DNA from: JADLHS01 sp964553795
GTDB taxonomy: Bacteria; Verrucomicrobiota; Verrucomicrobiia; Limisphaerales; JADLHS01
DNA: 64,000 nt
NCBI GenBank assembly: GCA_964553795.1
Contig: CAZKMR010000013.1
Coordinates: 3,656 to 67,655, forward strand
Direction: 5' to 3'
The position numbers and the translations under genes are program-made. The notes below the pieces were generated by a model that saw only the letters and a program-made list of their open reading frames with translations, did not search any database and was not told the origin of the DNA. Of the stretch, positions 59,834 through 64,000 are shown piece by piece. The stretch's first letter is position 1. Each line of letters begins with the position of its first letter.

Positions 59834-61470
59834 CCTTGAACGATCTGCTAAATCTCAAGGAACGGGAGTTGGCGGCGCGAAAAAAAATCACGCTGCGCTG
59901 CTGTCTGGCAGCGGGATGTCTTTCCTCGGGCGCGAAGGCGGTCAAGCAACAGTTGGAGAAAGCCGTCGCGGAAGCCGAGTTGCAGGACGTGGTCGAAGTG
60001 CGCGGAGTCGGTTGCATGAAACTATGCTGCGAAGGCCCGCTTGTTCAGGCCGACCCGGAGGAGACGCTTTACATCAAGGTGACGCCGGAAAACGCGCCGG
60101 CCATCGTCGCGGCCTTGAAAGGCGAGCCGGCAAATCTGCCGCAAACCGATCCGCACGCGGCATTTTTCACGCGGCAAATGTCCATCGTGCTAGCAAACAG
60201 CGGCGTTGTGGATCCGGAGCGCATTGAAAGCTATATCGCGGCAGATGGGTATCAGGCATTGCTCGAAGTGCTGCGGGAAATGACGCCGAAGGAAGTGGTG
60301 GACGAAATGGTGCAGAGCGGATTGCGGGGTCGTGGCGGCGCGGGATTTCCGACGGGATTGAAGTGGGGCACGGTGGCGAAATCTCCCGGCGCGAAAAAGT
60401 ACGTGATCTGCAACGCTGACGAAGGCGATCCGGGCGCGTTCATGGACCGCAGTGTGTTGGAGAGCGATCCGCACGGCGTGTTGGAAGGCATGGCCATCGC
60501 GGCGTACGCGGTCGGAGCGGACCAGGGATTCATTTATGTGCGGGCAGAATATCCGCTGGCCATCGCGCGATTGCAGACGGCAATCAAACAGGCCAAGCAA
60601 CTGGGCGTGCTCGGCAGCGGCATCTTTGAATCGCCGTTCAATTTCAATCTGGATATTCGCATTGGGGCCGGCGCGTTCGTTTGCGGCGAAGAAACAGCGC
60701 TCATGGCTTCGGTCGAAGGCAAGCGCGGGACCCCGCGACCCAGGCCGCCGTTTCCTGCGGAGAGCGGGTTGTTCGGTTGTCCCACGCTGATCAATAACGT
60801 CGAGACGTTTGCCAATGTGCCGGCGATTTACCGACGCGGCGCGGAGTGGTTCGCGGCCATCGGCACGGAGAAAAGCAAGGGGACGAAAGTGTTCGCGCTC
60901 GCGGGCAAAATCAAGAACACCGGTTTGATCGAAGTGCCGATGGGAACGCCGTTGCGGGTAATTGTGGAGGAAATGGGCGGGGGCGCGCCGGCGGGTCGCG
61001 CGATCAAAGCCGTGCAGACCGGCGGTCCTTCCGGCGGCTGTATTCCGGCGCAGCATCTCGATACGCCGGTGGATTACGAATCGCTGGGCAAGCTCGGTTC
61101 GATCATGGGTTCGGGCGGCATGATTGTGATGGATGATTCGACGCGGATGGTGGATGTGGCGCGGTTCTTCATGGAGTTTTGCATGGATGAATCCTGCGGG
61201 AAGTGCATTCCGTGTCGCGCGGGCACGGTGCAGATGCATCAACTGTTGGAAAAAATTCTCCAGCGTCGGGCGACGGCGCGTGATCTCACCATGCTGGAAG
61301 AACTTTGCGACCTCGTGAAGAACACGAGCCTGTGCGGGCTGGGGCAGACCGCGCCCAATCCCACTTTGAGCACGCTCCGATTTTTCCGGAACGAATACGA
61401 GGAGTTATTGCAGCTGGACCCACACGGGCCGCGCGGCAATGGAAAAGTAAAACCCGAACTCGCCCCCTGA
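59830..61470 (+). CDS. hoxF: Bidirectional [NiFe] hydrogenase diaphorase subunit HoxF (NuoF-like)
   Basis: A 546-residue flavoprotein. The N-terminal [2Fe-2S] thioredoxin-like region (about 1-100) carries a CC..GC..GC..CC cysteine set including Cys25, Cys30, Cys62 and Cys66. NADH/FMN motifs: GRGGAGFPTG (167-176), CNADEGDPGAFMDR, and GAGAFVCGEETALMA. The N3-type [4Fe-4S] ligands are Cys456, Cys459, Cys462 (ESCGKCIPC) and Cys502 (TSLCGLGQT). It binds NAD(H) and FMN and passes electrons to HoxU/HoxE. The start at ATG 59830 overlaps the hoxE stop; a longer frame is a shadow. Confidence 0.92.
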   Translation: MTLNDLLNLKERELAARKKITLRCCLAAGCLSSGAKAVKQQLEKAVAEAELQDVVEVRGVGCMKLCCEGPLVQADPEETLYIKVTPENAPAIVAALKGEPANLPQTDPHAAFFTRQMSIVLANSGVVDPERIESYIAADGYQALLEVLREMTPKEVVDEMVQSGLRGRGGAGFPTGLKWGTVAKSPGAKKYVICNADEGDPGAFMDRSVLESDPHGVLEGMAIAAYAVGADQGFIYVRAEYPLAIARLQTAIKQAKQLGVLGSGIFESPFNFNLDIRIGAGAFVCGEETALMASVEGKRGTPRPRPPFPAESGLFGCPTLINNVETFANVPAIYRRGAEWFAAIGTEKSKGTKVFALAGKIKNTGLIEVPMGTPLRVIVEEMGGGAPAGRAIKAVQTGGPSGGCIPAQHLDTPVDYESLGKLGSIMGSGGMIVMDDSTRMVDVARFFMEFCMDESCGKCIPCRAGTVQMHQLLEKILQRRATARDLTMLEELCDLVKNTSLCGLGQTAPNPTLSTLRFFRNEYEELLQLDPHGPRGNGKVKPELAP

Positions 61471-61556
61471 GCATGAATACGTCCGCCGAAGTCATCGCAA
61501 CAAACTGGACGGCAGCATCCGTCCCCTCCGTCGCATAAGTCCGATCTGGACCATTT

Positions 61557-62434
61557 ATGGCCGCAAAAACTCTCACCATCAACGGTAAGCAAATCAGCGC
61601 CGAGGAAGGCGCGACGGTGCTCGAAGCCGCCGGAGACGCCGGCATCAGGATTCCGACGCTCTGTCATTTGGACGGAGTTTACGACGNNNNNNNNNNNNNN
61701 NNNNNNNNNNNNNNNNNNNNNNNNNNNNNNNNNNNNNNNNNNNNNNNNNNNNNNNNNNNNNNNNNNNNNNNNNNNNNNNNNNNNNNGGAGACGCCGGCAT
61801 CAGGATTCCGACGCTCTGTCATTTGGACGGAGTTTACGACGTGGGCGCGTGCCGATTGTGTCTGGTGGAAATCACGGGCACGCCGCGCTTGCTTCCGGCC
61901 TGCACCACCAGAGTTGCCGAAGGCATGGACGTGCGGACGGACAGTGAGCGGTTGCGGAAGTATCGGCGGATGATTCTGGAGTTGCTGTTCGCCGAGCGGA
62001 ATCATGTTTGCTCCGTGTGCGTCGCGAACGGTCGGTGCGAATTGCAAACGCTCGCGTATTCGCACAGGCTCGATCATGTCCGCTACGACTACACGTTTCC
62101 GCGTTGGAACGTGGATACGACGCACACGTTGTTTGGCATGGATCATAATCGCTGCGTCTTGTGCGGGCGCTGTGTGCGCGTCTGCTGGCACATCGAAGGC
62201 GCGGGCACGAAGAACGTGGCGGGGCGCGGGGCGCACGCGAGGATTATTACCGATCTGAACATGCCGTGGGGCGACTCCGATTCCTGCACGCGCTGCGGCA
62301 AGTGCGTACAAGCGTGTCCCACCGGCGCGTTGTTTCACAAAGGCGCGACCGTGTCCGAAATGGAGCGCGACCGCAGCAAGCTGGATTTCATCGTGACCGC
62401 GCGGGAGAAGAAAGAATGGATCACACCGGATTGA
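61557..62434 (+). CDS. hoxU: Hydrogenase diaphorase subunit HoxU, interrupted by an assembly gap
   Basis: The gene is split by 100 N at 61687-61786. The sequence just before and just after the gap is the same 55 bases, so the true gene probably joins without any missing DNA. Removing the gap and one copy gives an in-frame 240-residue protein, the normal HoxU size, with all ligands: [2Fe-2S] Cys36, Cys47, Cys50, Cys64; His98, Cys100, Cys103, Cys109; and two ferredoxin sites Cys148/151/154/158 and Cys192/195/198/202. HoxU carries electrons between the flavin module and the hydrogenase. It ends 7 bases before hoxY. Confidence 0.9.
61632..61686 (+). repeat. 55-base contig-end overlap, left copy
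   Basis: These 55 bases are identical to 61787-61841 on the other side of the gap. The length and position fit a k-mer overlap left by the assembler, not biological duplication. Confidence 0.85.
61687..61786. other. Scaffold gap of 100 N
   Basis: Exactly 100 N, the usual placeholder for a gap of unknown size. Because the flanks repeat 55 bases, the real gap length is probably negative (an unmerged overlap). Confidence 0.97.
61787..61841 (+). repeat. 55-base contig-end overlap, right copy
   Basis: Identical to 61632-61686. It encodes the HoxU stretch ending LCHLDGVYDV, which should occur once. Confidence 0.85.
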
Positions 62435-62441
62435 TACCTCT

Positions 62442-62987
62442 ATGAAAGTCCGACTTGCCACAGTCTGGCTCGGCGGTTGCGCCGGATGCCACATGTCGTT
62501 TCTCGATCTCGACGAGTTTCTCATCGAACTCGCTGCGGCAGTGGATGTCGTTTACAGCCCGGTGGCCGATGTGAAGGAATATCCCGCGGACGTGGACGTG
62601 TGTTTGATCGAGGGCGCGGTCTGTAATGAAGACAACCTGGAACTTCTCCGGAAGATTCGCGCGCAGACGCGGGTGCTCGTGTCGTTTGGCGATTGCGCGG
62701 TGACGGGAAATGTTCCGGCGATGCGCAATCAACTCGGGTTGAGCAACGCCGACGACGTGCTGCAACGCGCTTACATCGAGAGCGCGCAGGATAACCCGCG
62801 CGTACCCAAAGCTGACGGCATCGTGCCCGCGCTGTTGCCGCGCGTTCTGCCCGTTCATGAAGCGGTGCATGTGGATTGTTTTCTGCCGGGTTGTCCGCCG
62901 CCGGCGGAGCGCATCAAAGCGCTCGTTTCGCAATTGCTGGCGGGCGTGGCGCCGAAACTGGAGGGAGTGAATTTGAAGTTTGGATGA
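62442..62987 (+). CDS. hoxY: [NiFe] hydrogenase small subunit HoxY
   Basis: A 181-residue hydrogenase small subunit. It is short, as in group 3d enzymes, with no Tat signal, so it is cytoplasmic. The proximal [4Fe-4S] ligands are Cys13 and Cys16 (GGCAGCHMSF), Cys85 (SFGDCAVTGN) and Cys151 (FLPGCPPPAERI). It passes electrons between the HoxH active site and the HoxEFU diaphorase. It begins 7 bases after hoxU and is followed by 261 bases containing repeats before hoxH, an unusual interruption of a normally compact pair. Confidence 0.93.
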   Translation: MKVRLATVWLGGCAGCHMSFLDLDEFLIELAAAVDVVYSPVADVKEYPADVDVCLIEGAVCNEDNLELLRKIRAQTRVLVSFGDCAVTGNVPAMRNQLGLSNADDVLQRAYIESAQDNPRVPKADGIVPALLPRVLPVHEAVHVDCFLPGCPPPAERIKALVSQLLAGVAPKLEGVNLKFG

Positions 62988-63031
62988 GGTCTGAAATGAG
63001 AAGTCAGCGTCACGTGAAAAGGAGGAGAGAA

Positions 63032-63256
63032 ATGTTAAGCGCTCGCCCTCACCAGGAGCCTGAAGGTAGGGCGCGTCACTCCGTGCGCGCCGAGGTCTGT
63101 TGCAAGCGATGGCGGCGCGCACGGAGTGACGCGCCCTACCACCGCTGCGTTCTGGGGGACAATCAAGGCGCGAACGCCTCCTTGGATGTTCGATGTTGGA
63201 CGTTGGAGGTTGGATGTTTCTCCCGCCGAATAACCGCGAACAACCATCATGCCTAA
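63032..63256 (+). CDS. Small ORF with strong Shine-Dalgarno overlapping hoxH start
   Basis: A 74-codon frame whose ATG is preceded by AAGGAGGAG at the ideal distance (6 bases from GGAGG), the best ribosome binding site seen in this window. It reads through the inverted repeat and the 7-base tandem repeat and stops 8 bases inside hoxH (ATGCCTAA). The predicted protein is Arg/Cys-rich and resembles nothing I know, so the product itself is probably unimportant. Its value may be to carry ribosomes to hoxH, which has no ribosome binding site of its own. It could also be a chance frame. Confidence 0.35.
   Translation: MLSARPHQEPEGRARHSVRAEVCCKRWRRARSDAPYHRCVLGDNQGANASLDVRCWTLEVGCFSRRITANNHHA
63065..63140. 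repeat. 27-bp perfect inverted repeat between hoxY and hoxH
   Basis: Arms 63065-63091 and 63114-63140 are perfectly complementary over 27 bases around a 22-base spacer. The arm begins GGTAGGGCGCGTCACTCCGT. A repeat of this type with GCGCGTCACTCCGTGCGCGC is, to my knowledge, scattered in verrucomicrobial intergenic DNA and looks like a REP/MITE-class element. No transposase is encoded here. Confidence 0.85.
63182..63216 (+). repeat. 7-base tandem repeat, five units
   Basis: Five successive heptamers: TTGGATG, TTCGATG, TTGGACG, TTGGAGG, TTGGATG, then TT. The units differ by one base at most from TTGGATG. It lies 32 bases before hoxH. Confidence 0.75.
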
Positions 63257-64000
63257 ACGCATCATCATTGACCCCGTGACCCGCATTGAGGGTCACGCCA
63301 AGATCAGCATCTTTTTGGATGACGCCGGCAACGTATCCGATGCGGAGTTTCATGTGGTGGAGTTTCGTGGCTTCGAGAAATTCTGCGAAGGCCGGCCTTA
63401 TTACGAAATGCCCGGCATCACCCAACGCATTTGCGGCATTTGTCCGGTGAGTCATTTGCTCGCTTCGGCAAAAGCCGGCGATGCGCTGATGGCGGTGGCC
63501 ATACCGCCCGCGGCCGACAAGCTGCGGCGTGTCATGAATCTCGGCCAGATCGTGCAATCCCACGCGCTGAGTTTCTTTCACCTGAGCGCGCCGGACTTCT
63601 TGCTCGGCTGGGACACGCCGCCGGCGCAGCGGAATGTCTTCGGGTTGATTGCGAACAACAAAGATCTGGCCCGCGCGGGCATCCGGTTGCGGCAGTTCGG
63701 GCAGGAGATTATCGAGATTCTCGGCGACAAAAAAATTCATCCGGCCTGGGCTGTGCCGGGCGGCGTGCGCACGGCGCTCAGTGTGGTCGGACGCGAGCGA
63801 ATTCGTTTGTGGCTGCCCGAGGCGTTCAGCACCACGGAGGTCGCGCTCACTCTGTTCAAACGCACGCTCGAAACCCATCAGCGCGAAGTTCAGCTCTTTG
63901 GCAACTTCCCGTCGTTGTTCATGGGGTTGGTCGGGCCGGATGGGACTTGGGAACATCACGGCGGGAAGTTGCGTTTCACCGACAGCAGCGGCAGCATTCT
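63249..64000 (+). CDS. hoxH: [NiFe] hydrogenase large subunit HoxH, 5' part
   Basis: The first 250 residues of the catalytic large subunit; the gene runs off the window. The N-terminal nickel-binding motif is intact: RICGICPVSH with Cys62 and Cys65, preceded by IIIDPVTRIEGHAKISIFLD and GRPYYEMPGITQ. The C-terminal DPCxxC motif lies outside the window. HoxH binds the Ni-Fe centre and, with HoxY and HoxEFU, catalyses reversible H2 oxidation coupled to NAD+. The ATG has no ribosome binding site and lies within the end of a small upstream frame. Confidence 0.93.
   Translation, partial: MPKRIIIDPVTRIEGHAKISIFLDDAGNVSDAEFHVVEFRGFEKFCEGRPYYEMPGITQRICGICPVSHLLASAKAGDALMAVAIPPAADKLRRVMNLGQIVQSHALSFFHLSAPDFLLGWDTPPAQRNVFGLIANNKDLARAGIRLRQFGQEIIEILGDKKIHPAWAVPGGVRTALSVVGRERIRLWLPEAFSTTEVALTLFKRTLETHQREVQLFGNFPSLFMGLVGPDGTWEHHGGKLRFTDSSGSI

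Noticed and set aside
61687..61786. hoxU considered a pseudogene or a real insertion
   Set aside because: The N run plus identical 55-base flanks indicate an assembly overlap, and joining restores the full frame.
63182..63216. Tandem heptamer considered as a CRISPR array
   Set aside because: Units are only 7 bases with no spacers and there are no cas genes.
62421..63959. 512-codon open frame on the minus strand
   Set aside because: It runs across hoxY, the repeats and hoxH in antisense and has no protein character.

Overview
The window is GC-rich, densely coded chromosomal DNA, most likely from a member of the Verrucomicrobiota and probably a metagenome-assembled scaffold. The evidence is the lineage-typical secreted repertoire: a giant autotransporter-strand repeat adhesin, a prepilin-type N-terminal protein with an H-X9-DG-like tail, DUF1080 plus Gfo/Idh/MocA pairs, PQQ-type propellers, DUF6600 and DUF3616 proteins, and a TIGR02999-type ECF sigma factor beside a membrane Ser/Thr kinase. 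A 100-N scaffold gap lies inside hoxU. No phage, plasmid, CRISPR or transposase gene is visible.

Layout. Positions 1-7.2 kb hold secreted proteins: the end of a tail-fibre-like protein, an M4 metallopeptidase, a small secreted protein and a lamin-tail/DUF3616 protein. Positions 7.3-17.2 kb hold a kinase and ECF sigma pair on the minus strand, divergent from a 2,297-residue beta-strand-repeat adhesin. Positions 17.3-24.4 kb carry a pseudopilin, the DUF1080/oxidoreductase pair, a tandem adenylate kinase, a PQQ propeller, a small lipoprotein and a GlsB-like membrane protein. Positions 24.4-30 kb are minus-strand envelope genes (DUF3616, HlyD adaptor, secreted protein, DUF6600 lipoprotein), ending at a tRNA-Arg(CCU). 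Positions 30.2-35.6 kb carry two coiled-coil membrane proteins, an alkyltransferase, an organophosphate-type MFS transporter and clpP-clpX.

Positions 37.9-49.8 kb form a long plus-strand membrane block: an ABC permease, three SPFH/band-7 proteins (the first fused to a roughly seven-helix membrane domain), a P1B ATPase with a His-rich N-terminus, a Doc-type toxin-antitoxin pair, then an ABC ATPase, a permease and a large anchored helical-repeat protein. Positions 49.9-58.8 kb hold an Lrp/AsnC regulator overlapping an aminotransferase, an FHA protein, a Kef-type antiporter with two TrkA-C domains, a small DUF1232-like protein, a secreted alpha/beta-hydrolase-like protein, and a TPR-MshEN protein next to a PilB/GspE ATPase. 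Positions 59.3-64 kb are a hoxEFUYH cluster for a bidirectional, NAD-linked group 3d-type [NiFe] hydrogenase; hoxH runs off the window.

How they work together. HoxEFU would form the NADH-linked diaphorase and HoxYH the hydrogenase, giving reversible H2/NAD(H) exchange. ClpX would unfold substrates for ClpP. The TPR-MshEN/PilB pair and the pseudopilin are plausible parts of a type IV pilus or type II secretion system whose other genes lie elsewhere. Several secreted proteins share a C-terminal module ending in FYR or a close variant. Several genes have a promoter-like sequence whose -10 element ends only 6-10 nt before the ATG, suggesting leaderless or near-leaderless transcripts.
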